Source of the DNA: Herpetosiphon geysericola
GTDB taxonomy: Bacteria; Chloroflexota; Chloroflexia; Chloroflexales; Herpetosiphonaceae
NCBI RefSeq assembly: GCF_001306135.1
Contig: NZ_LGKP01000013.1
Span: 113,344 to 177,343 of the forward strand
Direction: 5' to 3'
DNA: 64,000 nt
Position numbers and translations under genes: made by a program. Below the pieces are notes generated by a model. It saw only the letters and a list, made by a program, of their open reading frames with translations. It searched no databases and was not told the DNA's origin. Positions 35,863 to 44,395 of the stretch are shown here, piece after piece. How positions within the stretch are numbered: the first letter of the stretch is position 1; each line of letters starts with the position of its first letter.

Positions 35863-36189
35863 TTAGCGAAGCTGCATCCAATAGAGCCAAAGCAACCCAA
35901 TTGGCATCAGCCAGGAGAGCCGTTCGCGTAGCTTCAAACTCCGCCGTTTGGCGAATGAATAGCTGGCTAAGCAAATCGCTAAACCTAACTCAACATATTT
36001 TAGATAATGCCACTGTTGATAGAACCTCAGTTCTGCCCCAGTAAGCGCTTTTGTATTGATCCCATACCAGCGTTGATCTTCGATTAATACCCAGATGATG
36101 ATGCTGAGAATTACCACCACGGGCGCTAGCACATCAAGGAGGTAGAGCGGCCAGTTTGGTTTTTCAATATTCTGTGGTACGTTGTACAT
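35863..36189 (-). CDS. small membrane protein of unknown function
   Basis: 108 residues with about three membrane segments: VLAPVVVILSIIIWVLI, YVELGLAICLASYSFA and LSWLMPIGLLWLYWMQL. The loops are short and charged. No family recognised. The ATG at 36189 follows AAGGAAATGCT. It points away from ndh; the next minus-strand gene upstream is a lipoprotein 121 bases away. Confidence 0.6.
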   Translation of the reverse strand: MYNVPQNIEKPNWPLYLLDVLAPVVVILSIIIWVLIEDQRWYGINTKALTGAELRFYQQWHYLKYVELGLAICLASYSFAKRRSLKLRERLSWLMPIGLLWLYWMQLR

Positions 36190-36310
36190 AGCATTTCCTT
36201 ACCCATCAATTTAATGACTCATGTGCTGGATAGCCAGCTGAGTATACTAAATGTGCAGGTTGAACCCTGATCATTAGCAGCGCCATTTGCGGCTTCGAGC
36301 TTTGGACCAA

Positions 36311-36763
36311 TTATTGGCTGGCTGGAATATGGGTGGCAAACCAATACGGCGCCAGGCATGAGCTATTCGGCTGCTGCACATGGGCAAGATAATCAGCACC
36401 CACGCTGCCGCCGCCCAGCGTTACTGGCTTACCAAGCTGGATTTGAACCTTCGTTTGCAGATCGCTGATATTGCTGCCATCAAAGATTATGGTTGCTTTC
36501 CAAATTACGGCATAGCCTTGGGGATCATGCGCCGAAACCAAGCGTAAACAACCATCCTGAATATTCAGCACGCCTCTGCTCAGCGCTGCTGGCTCTGGCC
36601 ATTGCAGGTTTGGCTGAAGTTGTAGAAATAGCGCTGCTGGAATTGCGGTTACGCGCGACGGTGCTGTCGGAAGGACTTGCTCGTGAGTTTGGCAAGCGCT
36701 CAGGCTCAGAAGCAAGCAAATAATGGTCAGCAAGCTCAACCAATGTAGATATTTATTTGACAT
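36311..36763 (-). CDS. small lipoprotein of unknown function
   Basis: 150 residues. The signal segment LLTIICLLLSLSACQTHE has a clear lipobox (LSAC). The mature part contains a short region with VTLGGGSVGADYLAHV and two Cys (GCLRL, SSCLAPYW) that could bridge. I recognise no family. The start codon overlaps a TTGACATAAT sequence noted elsewhere as recurring. No ribosome site better than moderate. Confidence 0.55.
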   Translation of the reverse strand: MSNKYLHWLSLLTIICLLLSLSACQTHEQVLPTAPSRVTAIPAALFLQLQPNLQWPEPAALSRGVLNIQDGCLRLVSAHDPQGYAVIWKATIIFDGSNISDLQTKVQIQLGKPVTLGGGSVGADYLAHVQQPNSSCLAPYWFATHIPASQ

Positions 36764-37047
36764 AATTGATGATTTTAACCATTAAATAGCCAATTCTTCA
36801 GCATTCTATCATTTCCCTTCGTGCGTGAGATTCGTATACTTTTGACCGATCCTCCTGTTGCTTCGTCTCGAGGTTGTATAGCCTATCACGTTCCACCAGC
36901 TATTCCACGCAGATCGCACTTCGGATCATGGATTGGAATCCTCAGGCTTGCACGGGCAACCAGTATCCTGATTGATCTCATTATTTCAGCAAATTTGCCG
37001 CCCGTCTACTGTAGAAGCCTATGCCATTTAGTTTGCGAGGATATGCT

Positions 37048-37857
37048 ATGTCGTATCAGGTTCCACCAGCGCATGGTGTCGCTGCCAATGGTCGTCGTTC
37101 GGGCTGTCTCTGTATGCTTGGGGTTATAAGCTGTCTCTTTGGGTCATTCTTTGCTGGAGCGCGATTTATCGATGCCCGAGGGTTTCAAGGAACGGTAGTT
37201 GGTGTTGATCATACAGGCCTATTAACGGGACTTCTCAGTCTGATGTTGTTAATCTTATCTATTCCTTTTTTTGCGTTGAATGAAGATCCTCTGCGCTGGT
37301 TGATCGGAAGCGGTGCGCTGATTCTTGGAGCATTATTTCTTCCGGCAGCCATCCGATGGACGCTTTGGCCCGTGCTATGGATTCCTGTGCTGGGCAGTTT
37401 CCTCATCCTGATTGCTGTCTGCTGTACGATCCGGCCTGCTCCCTCGTGGTGGCGTCCATCGCAGCAGCATGTTTCGTTTATTGCGCAGGGTTTTGGCCGC
37501 CGCCTCTATGGCGGACTCAGTGGGCTGGGGGCAGTGATAACGCTCGCTGTCTCGGCCACCCTCTGGAAGCGGTATGCAGATGGGGGAGCGTGGATTGGGA
37601 TTGAGCACAATGGACTGGTGACGGGCGGCCTTAGTCTCTGTATTCTTCTTGTAAGTTGTAGCAGTTTTTTCATCAGGGATGAACGTGTTATTCGGCGGGT
37701 TATCGGCAGTAGCGCCATAGTGTTAGCATGCCTCTTTCTGCCGAATTTTATTACCATGCTGTCAAATTTATGGAGCGATCCATCGTTTATCTATGCCATG
37801 GTTGGCTGTGGCGTGATGCTGCTTGGGGCAGCTAGTGATGTTGTTTTCCAACGATAG
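37048..37857 (+). CDS. polytopic membrane protein with internal duplication
   Basis: 269 residues from the ATG at 37048, chosen because GAGGAT precedes it; the frame begins at 37021. Six or more hydrophobic segments. The two halves share a pattern: GVDHTGLLTGLLSLMLLIL...RWLIGSGALILGALFLP in the first and GIEHNGLVTGGLSLCILLV...RRVIGSSAIVLACLFLP in the second. This points to a duplicated three-segment unit. No known transporter or enzyme motif. Function unknown. Confidence 0.65.
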   Translation: MSYQVPPAHGVAANGRRSGCLCMLGVISCLFGSFFAGARFIDARGFQGTVVGVDHTGLLTGLLSLMLLILSIPFFALNEDPLRWLIGSGALILGALFLPAAIRWTLWPVLWIPVLGSFLILIAVCCTIRPAPSWWRPSQQHVSFIAQGFGRRLYGGLSGLGAVITLAVSATLWKRYADGGAWIGIEHNGLVTGGLSLCILLVSCSSFFIRDERVIRRVIGSSAIVLACLFLPNFITMLSNLWSDPSFIYAMVGCGVMLLGAASDVVFQR

Positions 37858-38250
37858 TGCTATTTCTTCGTTGATGCGCACACGACTGCACCGTTATGGC
37901 CACCAGCGTATCGCCACAGCGCCGATAAACGCCTGAGCACCAAGACTTGTTGGTGCTTAGAGAACCCAAGCGATGCAGCCAAATACAACCATTTGCTTTT
38001 GCCAAGCGCTTCTTTTAGCCTAGCGCACGCTAGCAGTATACAATATTATGCAGCGATCCTGGGTGATGTTTAATCTGGTGATTATGAGTCAGCACGAGCC
38101 GCAGATTTCCCCCACTCTGCCTCGCATCCGTGGGCGAATCCTAGCACAATCCTCCAGCGTGCTGGGATTCCTTGCTCAGCGATGTAAGATTTTTGTTGGT
38201 GCTGCGTTTCCTTTTATAGAACCTATCGATACATCCGAGAAGGAGCGCCG
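37858..38250. other. intergenic region before the sigma factor gene
   Basis: 393 bases. It holds a short hairpin, AGCACCAA (37936-37943) with TTGGTGCT (37950-37957), that could follow the membrane protein transcript, and a candidate promoter at 38193-38220 for the sigma factor gene. I see no convincing small gene; the short frames here lack ribosome sites. Confidence 0.55.
38193..38220 (+). promoter_or_regulatory. candidate promoter of the sigma factor gene
   Basis: TTGTTG (38193-38198) and TATAGA (38215-38220) with a 16-base spacer, ending 30 bases before the ATG at 38251. It looks like a housekeeping-type promoter rather than an ECF one. Confidence 0.4.
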
Positions 38251-38817
38251 ATGGATCTTATAACGCGAGTCCGTGATGTGTTTGGCGTGGCTCATCCGCT
38301 GGCAGACCAAGCCAGTTTTGCGCTGTTTTATCAGCAAACCCATGCCGTGGTTTTTCGCTATGTGTATATGCTGCATGGCTCACCAAAAAGCGATGTTGAA
38401 GATTACACCGCCGAGGCGTTTGCGCGGGCATGGAAGCAGCGTCATCGTTTCAGCGGCAACGATGAGGCAGCGCTTGGCTGGATTATTACGATTGCGCGGC
38501 GAATTGTGATCGATCAACATCGCCGGGTTTCAAGTGCAGTAACGCAGCAACGAGACCAGGCCGATCTGCCGCCTACGCCTGAACAACAAGCCCTGTTGCG
38601 TGAGCGGCAGCAGTTGGCACTCGAACTGCTGAATCATGTTTCATTGACCCAACGCGATCATCTGATTATGCGCTACTTTCTAGGCTGGCGCGTGCAGACA
38701 ATCGCCCAACATCTTGGTTGTTCCGAGAGTTCAGTGTCGGTCAGTATCCATCGAGCCTTGAAACTTCTGCAAAACCGCTATCCAACTTTAGCAGAGGATC
38801 TGTTCCATGACGCATAA
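38251..38817 (+). CDS. RNA polymerase sigma-70 family factor (ECF type)
   Basis: 188 residues. Region 2 is visible in FALFYQQTHAVVFRYVYMLHGSPKSDVEDYTAEAFARAWKQRHRF, which binds core polymerase and the -10. Region 4 is in QRDHLIMRYFLGWRVQTIAQHLGCSESSVSVSIHRALKLL, a helix-turn-helix reading the -35. There is no region 3, as in ECF factors. AAGGAG lies 6 bases before the ATG. The next gene, a membrane protein with an exterior domain, overlaps by 11 bases and is the probable anti-sigma. Confidence 0.9.
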   Translation: MDLITRVRDVFGVAHPLADQASFALFYQQTHAVVFRYVYMLHGSPKSDVEDYTAEAFARAWKQRHRFSGNDEAALGWIITIARRIVIDQHRRVSSAVTQQRDQADLPPTPEQQALLRERQQLALELLNHVSLTQRDHLIMRYFLGWRVQTIAQHLGCSESSVSVSIHRALKLLQNRYPTLAEDLFHDA

Positions 38818-39547
38818 TCAATTAAACGACCAGATTCACCCAGCAGCAGAGCAAGCAATTAGCGCCCTGTTGCGCGACTTTGGCGAGCATCCCAGCAAGG
38901 AATTTCATGCTCGTCACGCTGAGGCACCATGGATGCAAGCGAGCGTGACTAAACAACGCCGCCCTTTTGGCTGGCACGGTATGTTGATGGCGAGCCTTAC
39001 GTTGTTGCTCATAAGCCTGTGGTTTGCCGCTCCAAGCGGTTTTGTCGCAGCACTGAGCGAGTTCTTTGGCTTGTATCGTGCCCCATCGGATACTGTCGAA
39101 TCAGTCAGCGGGCCAATAATTTTCCCCGATAGTGTTGCAACCGTTGCCGAAGCTGAGGCCCTTGTTGGCTTTGATATTTTGACCCCCGCCCAACTTCCGC
39201 CAGAAATCCATTCGATCGAAATCAATGTCGATGGCGAACAACCAGATATGTTTGCCCACATCCATTATCTCGATGCAGGTAACAATGCACGAGTCTCCTT
39301 AACCGCCAAACAAGGGCCGCTCTATCTTCAGATTGGTGCGACCGCTGAGGTTGAAATTGTTCAAGTGGGCAATGCCAGTGCTGAATATTTCCAAGGCGGC
39401 TTTATTAATAATGGGACGGTTGCCGTATGGAATTCGAACTATCCCAATAAAACGCTGCGCTGGCAGGTTGGCGACATCTCGTATATGCTTTCTTCGGTCA
39501 ACCTCTCCAAGCAAGAATTGATTAATTTCGCGCTAAGTTTGCAATAA
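38807..39547 (+). CDS. membrane protein with DUF4367-like exterior domain, probable anti-sigma
   Basis: 246 residues. About 55 cytoplasmic residues precede one membrane segment, MLMASLTLLLISLWFAAP, and a roughly 150-residue exterior domain with FDILTPAQLPPEIHS and ISYMLSSVNLSKQELINFALSL, the pattern of DUF4367. No zinc-binding HxxxCxxC motif is present in the cytoplasmic part. The 11-base overlap with the sigma gene suggests coupled translation and a sigma/anti-sigma pair, which is inference from arrangement. Confidence 0.7.
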   Translation: MTHNQLNDQIHPAAEQAISALLRDFGEHPSKEFHARHAEAPWMQASVTKQRRPFGWHGMLMASLTLLLISLWFAAPSGFVAALSEFFGLYRAPSDTVESVSGPIIFPDSVATVAEAEALVGFDILTPAQLPPEIHSIEINVDGEQPDMFAHIHYLDAGNNARVSLTAKQGPLYLQIGATAEVEIVQVGNASAEYFQGGFINNGTVAVWNSNYPNKTLRWQVGDISYMLSSVNLSKQELINFALSLQ

Positions 39548-39554
39548 CGATCCG

Positions 39555-39594
39555 CTAGCCCTCACTTCTTCATTGGTTAGGAAGTGAGGGCTAG
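39555..39594 (+). terminator. hairpin after the sigma/anti-sigma pair
   Basis: CTAGCCCTCACTTC (39555-39568) and GAAGTGAGGGCTAG (39581-39594) form a perfect 14-bp stem with a 12-base loop, eight bases after the stop. A weak GTTT follows 8 bases later. Confidence 0.65.
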
Positions 39595-39669
39595 GGCTAG
39601 TTGTTTAAATATTAATTTTTGCAAAATAGTATGCTAAACAGAACAATATTAACAATAAACGTACACTCC

Positions 39670-40341
39670 CTAGCCAAACTGCTGCCACTGACCTTCAGAA
39701 ACGACCTCAACCGCCGAGCCAACGACTTTGATTGCAGTTTGATCGTCGATTGCATAGCTTGGCCCGTTGAGGCTGGCGGCCCATGTTTTTGCATTGGCCA
39801 AGGTATTGTGCGGCAAGGCTGGGTGCTCAAGGTGCGGAAAGATACTAAAATCCACTAAGCCCAAGGTTTTGTCGTCACCCCCATGCGGTGGCGTCCAATT
39901 GACAAAAAATTGACCAATCGCCGGAGTAAGCACCATGCTGCCAGCGCTAAGCCCAACATACAACGTTTCGCTCAAACTTGGTAATAGCTCAGCCAAGCCC
40001 GATTGCTGCATCCAATAATGTAAATACAGCGGATCGCCGCCGCCGACCAAAAGCACATCGCAGGCTTGAACCTGCGGCAACCAATGCGCCCGATCAAGGC
40101 TGGGCAAGGCCGTCAGTTCTAAAATTCCCAAGGATTTCCAGCCCAATTCGCACATCGGCGTTTGCGGCTCGTTGCCGCTGCTGAAATTCCAGGCTTGGCC
40201 AAAGCCGCCAGGATTGGCATAGCTTGCAGTTGGAATACACAGCGCGTTTGATTCAGCGATTGGGTTGTTTAACAAACTAACAAGCGCCGCATGAATACTG
40301 GGGTTGGTCATGCCTGCCGAAGTAAGCAGATACTTCATCAT
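39670..40341 (-). CDS. peptidase E-like protein (S51 family)
   Basis: 223 residues starting at the ATG at 40341, behind TTTGGAG. The frame runs on to 40362. Features of the S51 class: an N-terminal MMKYLLTSAGMTN, the strand VLLVGGGDPLYLHYW, and the nucleophile elbow GLSAGSMVLTP with the catalytic Ser, then FSIFPHLEHP. S51 enzymes cut Asp-X dipeptides; cyanophycinase is a relative. The fold resembles glutamine amidotransferases with Ser for Cys. Cytoplasmic, single gene. Confidence 0.85.
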   Translation of the reverse strand: MMKYLLTSAGMTNPSIHAALVSLLNNPIAESNALCIPTASYANPGGFGQAWNFSSGNEPQTPMCELGWKSLGILELTALPSLDRAHWLPQVQACDVLLVGGGDPLYLHYWMQQSGLAELLPSLSETLYVGLSAGSMVLTPAIGQFFVNWTPPHGGDDKTLGLVDFSIFPHLEHPALPHNTLANAKTWAASLNGPSYAIDDQTAIKVVGSAVEVVSEGQWQQFG

Positions 40342-40523
40342 CAATACTCCAAATAAGCTCATCCGTTCTATTGTAGCCTTGTTGTCAAGCGTAAGTTATA
40401 CACTTAGAACTAAGATTGATAAGGATATAAACTGCTGGGTGCTGCTGAAATAGCTGAGGGACTATGCCAAAGGTCAGCTGAACTATATTTCAGATTGACA
40501 TAATTTGATTACTTTAAACAAAA

Positions 40524-40556
40524 CGCCGCGTACTTGATTAAACCAACTACGCGGCG
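40524..40556 (-). terminator. terminator of the minus-strand sigma operon
   Basis: CGCCGCGTA (40524-40532) and TACGCGGCG (40548-40556) pair perfectly around 15 bases. Read on the minus strand the stem is followed by TTTTGTTT. It lies 28 bases after the stop at 40584. Confidence 0.75.
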
Positions 40557-40583
40557 CTAGAGCATCCAATCGACGCTTCAATC

Positions 40584-41411
40584 TTATTCAACAACCAAGG
40601 TCAATTCCGAGCCGCCAACAGTTGATACTTGGTAGATGCCAGCATTGATTGTGGTTGGCACGACGAATGTGGTTTGGCAGCGATTGGCATAGCAGCCAAG
40701 TTGGGCCACAACCGCGCCATCGAGCATTAAGTCGAACGAACGCGCCGATTCGTTGTACAGTCCACCACTACAGTGAATATAGCCACCATTGCCAACGACC
40801 TCCACCGAGCCACCAGGCGCAACGCTGCTTGGATTCAAGCTAGCTAAACTGGGCGGAATCAGGGTTGCAGTTTCGTTGGCAGGGCAACCACTAAGGCCAC
40901 CGACTGGTGGCATAAAGGCCGCACTTGTTGCTAGCCCGTTGAACACTGTTGGTAAGAAGGTTGGCCGTTCTGCTTGCACATCAATCCGTAGCTGCGAGCC
41001 ACCAACAGTCGAGACTTGGTAGTTGCCGGGATTGATCGTGGTTGGCACGACGAATGTGGTTTGGCAGCGATTGGCATAGCAACCAAGTTGCGCGACAACC
41101 GCACCATCGAGGGTTAGGTCAAACGAACGCGCCGATTCGTTATACAGCCCACCACTACACTGAATATAACCGCCATAGCCAGTGACTTGGACTGTTTCGC
41201 CTGGCAGCGGATTGCTTGGTGAGAGGGTGAGCAAGGTTGGCTCAATCAGTTCTTCGGTTTCGCCTGGCGGGCAATTGAGCGGAGCGAATGGGCTAGCTTG
41301 GTTGGTAGCTTGGGCCACTGGCATGCGCATAAACGCGCCACCAAAGGCAATAATGACCATCATGAGCCAGACGCGAAGCAATGGACGCTTGATCAAATGG
41401 GTGCTGTGCAT
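40584..41411 (-). CDS. secreted protein with two near-identical IPT/TIG-like repeats
   Basis: 275 residues from the ATG at 41411, behind GGAGGAAGCCCA. A signal peptide includes VWLMMVIIAFGGAFMRMPVAQA. Two repeats follow, each starting near CPxxET and LxPS and containing GGYIxCSGGLYNESARSFDL, GAVVAQLGCYANRCQTTFVVPTTIN and YQVSTVGGS. Spacing is 129 residues. Two Cys pairs per unit suggest disulphides. The fold looks immunoglobulin-like, as in surface adhesins. Third gene of the minus-strand sigma/anti-sigma operon, 32 bases after the anti-sigma stop. Confidence 0.75.
   Translation of the reverse strand: MHSTHLIKRPLLRVWLMMVIIAFGGAFMRMPVAQATNQASPFAPLNCPPGETEELIEPTLLTLSPSNPLPGETVQVTGYGGYIQCSGGLYNESARSFDLTLDGAVVAQLGCYANRCQTTFVVPTTINPGNYQVSTVGGSQLRIDVQAERPTFLPTVFNGLATSAAFMPPVGGLSGCPANETATLIPPSLASLNPSSVAPGGSVEVVGNGGYIHCSGGLYNESARSFDLMLDGAVVAQLGCYANRCQTTFVVPTTINAGIYQVSTVGGSELTLVVE
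40616..40794. repeat. internal direct repeat, copy A
   Basis: 179 bases that recur at 41003-41181 in the same orientation with a 387-base (129-codon) period. Sequence identity is high, with long exact stretches across the CGAACGCGCCGATTCGTT and GTTTGGCAGCGATTGGCATA segments. Confidence 0.85.
41003..41181. repeat. internal direct repeat, copy B
   Basis: Partner of 40616-40794, same length and frame. Scattered third-position differences show the copies have diverged somewhat since duplication, or are kept similar by gene conversion. Confidence 0.85.
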
Positions 41412-41443
41412 TGGGCTTCCTCCGAATAACAATAACAATAAAA

Positions 41444-42517
41444 TTATGGGGTTGCGGTTGGTAACGACGGCGTGCTGGTTGGCGGTGGCGTTGGTGGCAA
41501 GCTGTCAGTTGGGGTTGGCGCAACACTAGTCGGTGTTGGGGTTAAAGTCGCTGGCGGCCCTACGGTGCCAATCGCAGTCAGCGGCGGCAACGACGGTTCT
41601 GTCGGTGTTGGCGAGCCTGCAATCACGGTTTCGCTCGGGCTTTGGGTTGGAACCGTGGTTGCGATCGGCGGCATGGTTGGAAACCCTTGGGTTGCGCTTG
41701 CCGTCGGCTGCGAGCCAGTTGTTGGCACAGGGCTGCTTGGTGGCACGCTGGTTGGGCCTGTTTCCTTGGTTGGAGCAGGTGCCTCGGTTGGCTCGGTGCT
41801 CACTTCGGGCATGGGCGTAGCTGATGGTAGCTGATTGGTCGCTTGCGGCGAAGGCACTGGCTCATTGGTTGGCAATGGAATGGTGGTGGCCAATGGCGGT
41901 GAGGCCACCGGAATCGTCGGTGGATTGGTTGGCACGCTGGTTGGTTGCACCTGAATGCTGGTTGGCACGACCTGAATTGGGCTTGGCAATGGCTTGGCGA
42001 CCATGGTTGGTTGGCTCGATGGATCTGGAGTAACCGCTGGTTGGCTGGTTGCACTTGTTGCAACTGGTTGATTGGTCGTACTCGGCTGCACGACGCTCAA
42101 GGTCGGTGTGGCTTGCACGACTGCAACAGCGGGCGATGCACTTGCCAGCAGTGTTTGCAGCTGCGCAAGCGTTGAAGGCTGCTTGATTGGCATTCGATTG
42201 AGGGCTTCAATGCCGAACCATGCCAAAAGCATGGCAATTACCACCAGTTGGAGCAAGCGTGCTGAGCGACGTTGCCAAAAGCGGGTTGGCTGGGTTTGGC
42301 CCAGAATCTGGGCATGAATTGCGGCAACGGTTGCGATTGGCGGGCGGGCATCGCTCTGCACCAGCAGCGCAAACGATTGCTCGGTTTGGGCCTCTAGTTC
42401 CGCCAAGAGCGCATTGCATTGCTGACAAGTTGCGAGGTGCTGCTCAAAAGCGGCGGCATCTGCAGGAGCCACATCCGCAGCCTGAGCCAATATGGTTTTA
42501 ATCTCAGCACAATTCAC
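41444..42517 (-). CDS. zinc-finger anti-sigma factor with Pro/Ser/Thr-rich exterior stalk
   Basis: 357 residues. The first 45 residues form a ZAS-type domain with the HxxxCxxC motif HLATCQQC, which binds an ECF sigma. A membrane segment LLQLVVIAMLLAWFGIEAL lies at about 90-108. The last 230 residues are an exterior low-complexity stalk dominated by Pro, Thr, Ser and Val (repeats like PTSVPTNPPTIPVA and TEAPAPTKET). The start ATG overlaps the sigma stop as ATGA. The stalk could span the cell wall or be glycosylated, which is inference. Confidence 0.88.
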   Translation of the reverse strand: MNCAEIKTILAQAADVAPADAAAFEQHLATCQQCNALLAELEAQTEQSFALLVQSDARPPIATVAAIHAQILGQTQPTRFWQRRSARLLQLVVIAMLLAWFGIEALNRMPIKQPSTLAQLQTLLASASPAVAVVQATPTLSVVQPSTTNQPVATSATSQPAVTPDPSSQPTMVAKPLPSPIQVVPTSIQVQPTSVPTNPPTIPVASPPLATTIPLPTNEPVPSPQATNQLPSATPMPEVSTEPTEAPAPTKETGPTSVPPSSPVPTTGSQPTASATQGFPTMPPIATTVPTQSPSETVIAGSPTPTEPSLPPLTAIGTVGPPATLTPTPTSVAPTPTDSLPPTPPPTSTPSLPTATP

Positions 42518-43026
42518 AATTCACTCTCCCCGGTATACAAGTCGCGGAAGCGATGACGGGCACGATGCAGGCGCACCCGTACGGTCGAGACGTTTTCGCT
42601 GAGCAACTCGGCGATTTCGCTGGGGCTAAGGCCAACGCAATGCACCATCACTAAGAGTTCTGCTTCACGCTGGTTGAGCCGAACCAAGCAATCGCGCACA
42701 TCTTGAGCGGTTGCAATCGCGTGTTCATGCGAAGGTGTGCTGGTTTGAAATGGCAGCCAGCTCCAGCGGCGTTTACGTCGCAGCATATCAATCACCAGAT
42801 TGCCCGCAATGCGGCAGAGCCACGCATAGGGGTTATTTGGCAAGGCTTGGGTGCGGAGGGCAACAAGCGCCTTGGTAAAGGTTTCTTGCAGCAAATCAGC
42901 CGCCTGTTCCTCATCGCCGATCAAGCGCACGAGGTAGCGAAAGATCGCGAGGTTATATTGGTCAAACCACGCGGCCAAGCATTCTCGCACGGCAGCCTCG
43001 GCCAGAGGCACTGAGTCAACCACCAT
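42514..43026 (-). CDS. ECF sigma factor
   Basis: 170 residues from the ATG at 43026, with AAGGA at normal distance; a TTG at 43032 is upstream in frame. Region 2 includes FDQYNLAIFRYLVRLIGDEEQAADLLQETFTKAL. Region 4 includes LNQREAELLVMVHCVGLSPSEIAELLSENVSTVRVRLHRARHRFR. Followed by its zinc-finger anti-sigma and a secreted repeat protein, so the three form one envelope-response operon. Autoregulation is typical for such factors but the promoter is not identifiable here. Confidence 0.92.
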   Translation of the reverse strand: MVVDSVPLAEAAVRECLAAWFDQYNLAIFRYLVRLIGDEEQAADLLQETFTKALVALRTQALPNNPYAWLCRIAGNLVIDMLRRKRRWSWLPFQTSTPSHEHAIATAQDVRDCLVRLNQREAELLVMVHCVGLSPSEIAELLSENVSTVRVRLHRARHRFRDLYTGESEL

Positions 43027-43250
43027 ACACAATCCTTAAATCCAGATCAAACGAATTGCCTTTAAAGACGAATAAGCATGCCCTAGCATTTCACCAATCC
43101 AAACGAATTTCAAAAATTGCTCAAAATCTGTGGTTTTTCGGTGCTATGTCGTGCGCAAATGGCACATTTGAGGCGTAAGTAATTTTTGCTGCATACCCCA
43201 AGTATGCTACACTCGTTTTAGGTAATTAGCGGAGTAACGAGGCAACAGCA

Positions 43251-43661
43251 ATGGGAATGAGACAGATTAAGGTTGATCGGAATATTGTATTTTATACCTT
43301 GATGATTCGGACATGGACGCTTTCAGACCCGCAACTCAATCGCTCACTCTATCTTGATGATCGCAAGAATCAAGCACTCTTTATTCACAACTATCTCCAA
43401 CCACAATTTGCGCCTACCACGAATCCTGCGGAGGTTCGTACTCAATATCATATGAAGGAATCGCTACGTTATTGCCTTAATGTCTATGATGCAGCTATGG
43501 ATGATGACTTTCTTGATGTTTGGCAACAGCTGATTGAATTTAGTCGCTATCCGACCGATCGCTATGGCTTTTTGTGCCATGCGTGGGAATTGCTTTTTCC
43601 TGATGAGCCGTGGCAGATGGATGCATTAATCATGAGTTGGTATGTTGAGGTTACCCAATAA
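43251..43661 (+). CDS. hypothetical protein
   Basis: 136 residues, soluble, rich in aromatic residues and Asp. Begins MGMRQIKVDRNIVFYTLMIRTW and ends ALIMSWYVEVTQ. I recognise no family. The upstream GGAGTAACGAGG is a fair ribosome site. It is bounded by a terminator hairpin shared with the convergent PRC-barrel gene. Confidence 0.5.
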   Translation: MGMRQIKVDRNIVFYTLMIRTWTLSDPQLNRSLYLDDRKNQALFIHNYLQPQFAPTTNPAEVRTQYHMKESLRYCLNVYDAAMDDDFLDVWQQLIEFSRYPTDRYGFLCHAWELLFPDEPWQMDALIMSWYVEVTQ

Positions 43662-43666
43662 ACAAA

Positions 43667-43694
43667 ACCTGCCATGTGCTACACAATGGCAGGT
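43667..43694. terminator. bidirectional terminator hairpin
   Basis: ACCTGCCAT (43667-43675) and ATGGCAGGT (43686-43694) pair perfectly around a 10-base loop, between convergent stops at 43661 and 43725. A/T-rich flanks follow on both sides (AAATTAAT to the right; TTTTG read leftward). Confidence 0.75.
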
Positions 43695-43724
43695 CAAATT
43701 AATCTGTGTCACAGAGGTATCAGT

Positions 43725-44210
43725 TTAGGCTTGCGGTGGCTGTTCAACAATAATCGCATCATTGCCAAACGAACGCACCTGCTCAACTGGTAGCAGGCTG
43801 CGACCACGCAAATCTTGAAAGAAGCCTTGTTTAATTTGGTAGCCAAGGATTGTGCCACGCTCATCGATCGATAAATCGGCCACGGTGCCAATTTGGGTTC
43901 CATCAACCGTGATGATCGTTGTGCCAGTGATTTGATGGGCTTGTTTAATGAGCGCTGCTAATTCAGGATCTTCTTTAATTGTTGTGTAGAGCGGATCGCC
44001 ACTTACCAACACAACATCGCCAAGGCTAATGACCTGTTCCCAGCGAATGACCCGAGCGGTCGATAACCAGCCGCCAATATCGATCAGCAGGGCAACAACC
44101 CGCGTTGGTGGTTGATCAAGCACCACATCTTGCACCGTGGCGATGCGCTCTCCGGTTGCTTGGGCGATAACTGGTTTGCCAAACAAACTGTTGACCGTGT
44201 ACATACCCAA
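43725..44210 (-). CDS. PRC-barrel domain protein
   Basis: 161 residues holding two PRC-barrel units: VNSLFGKPVIAQATGERIATVQDVVLDQ near the N-terminus and GTQIGTVADLSIDERGTILGYQIKQGFF near the C-terminus, each the G-x-x-V-x-D pattern of this small beta barrel. PRC barrels occur in photosynthetic reaction centre H subunits, RimM and stress-associated proteins. No membrane segment, so this is not the H subunit. AAGGAG lies upstream of the ATG. Role unknown. Confidence 0.85.
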   Translation of the reverse strand: MGMYTVNSLFGKPVIAQATGERIATVQDVVLDQPPTRVVALLIDIGGWLSTARVIRWEQVISLGDVVLVSGDPLYTTIKEDPELAALIKQAHQITGTTIITVDGTQIGTVADLSIDERGTILGYQIKQGFFQDLRGRSLLPVEQVRSFGNDAIIVEQPPQA

Positions 44211-44395
44211 AACTCCTTGTAGCTAGGTTGATTGTTCTGAAGTAACTCCAAAGCACATCTCATTCCAAGGATAAGATTGCATTGACAGCGCTGCTACACC
44301 TGCCTATCATTCTTGTAGCATGTTTGATCGCGTTCGATTGAATGCTGCTCAGCGCTGCGGCTGCTTAACCCGCTGGATTTTTCTGGCCTATTAAC

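Noticed and set aside
41472..41834. Plus-strand Gly/Val-rich frame
   Set aside because: It is the complement of the Pro/Thr/Ser-rich stalk of the anti-sigma gene and has no start signal.
43725..44210. PRC-barrel protein as photosynthetic reaction centre H subunit
   Set aside because: It has no membrane segment and no other reaction centre genes are present; two PRC units fit the stress-type proteins.
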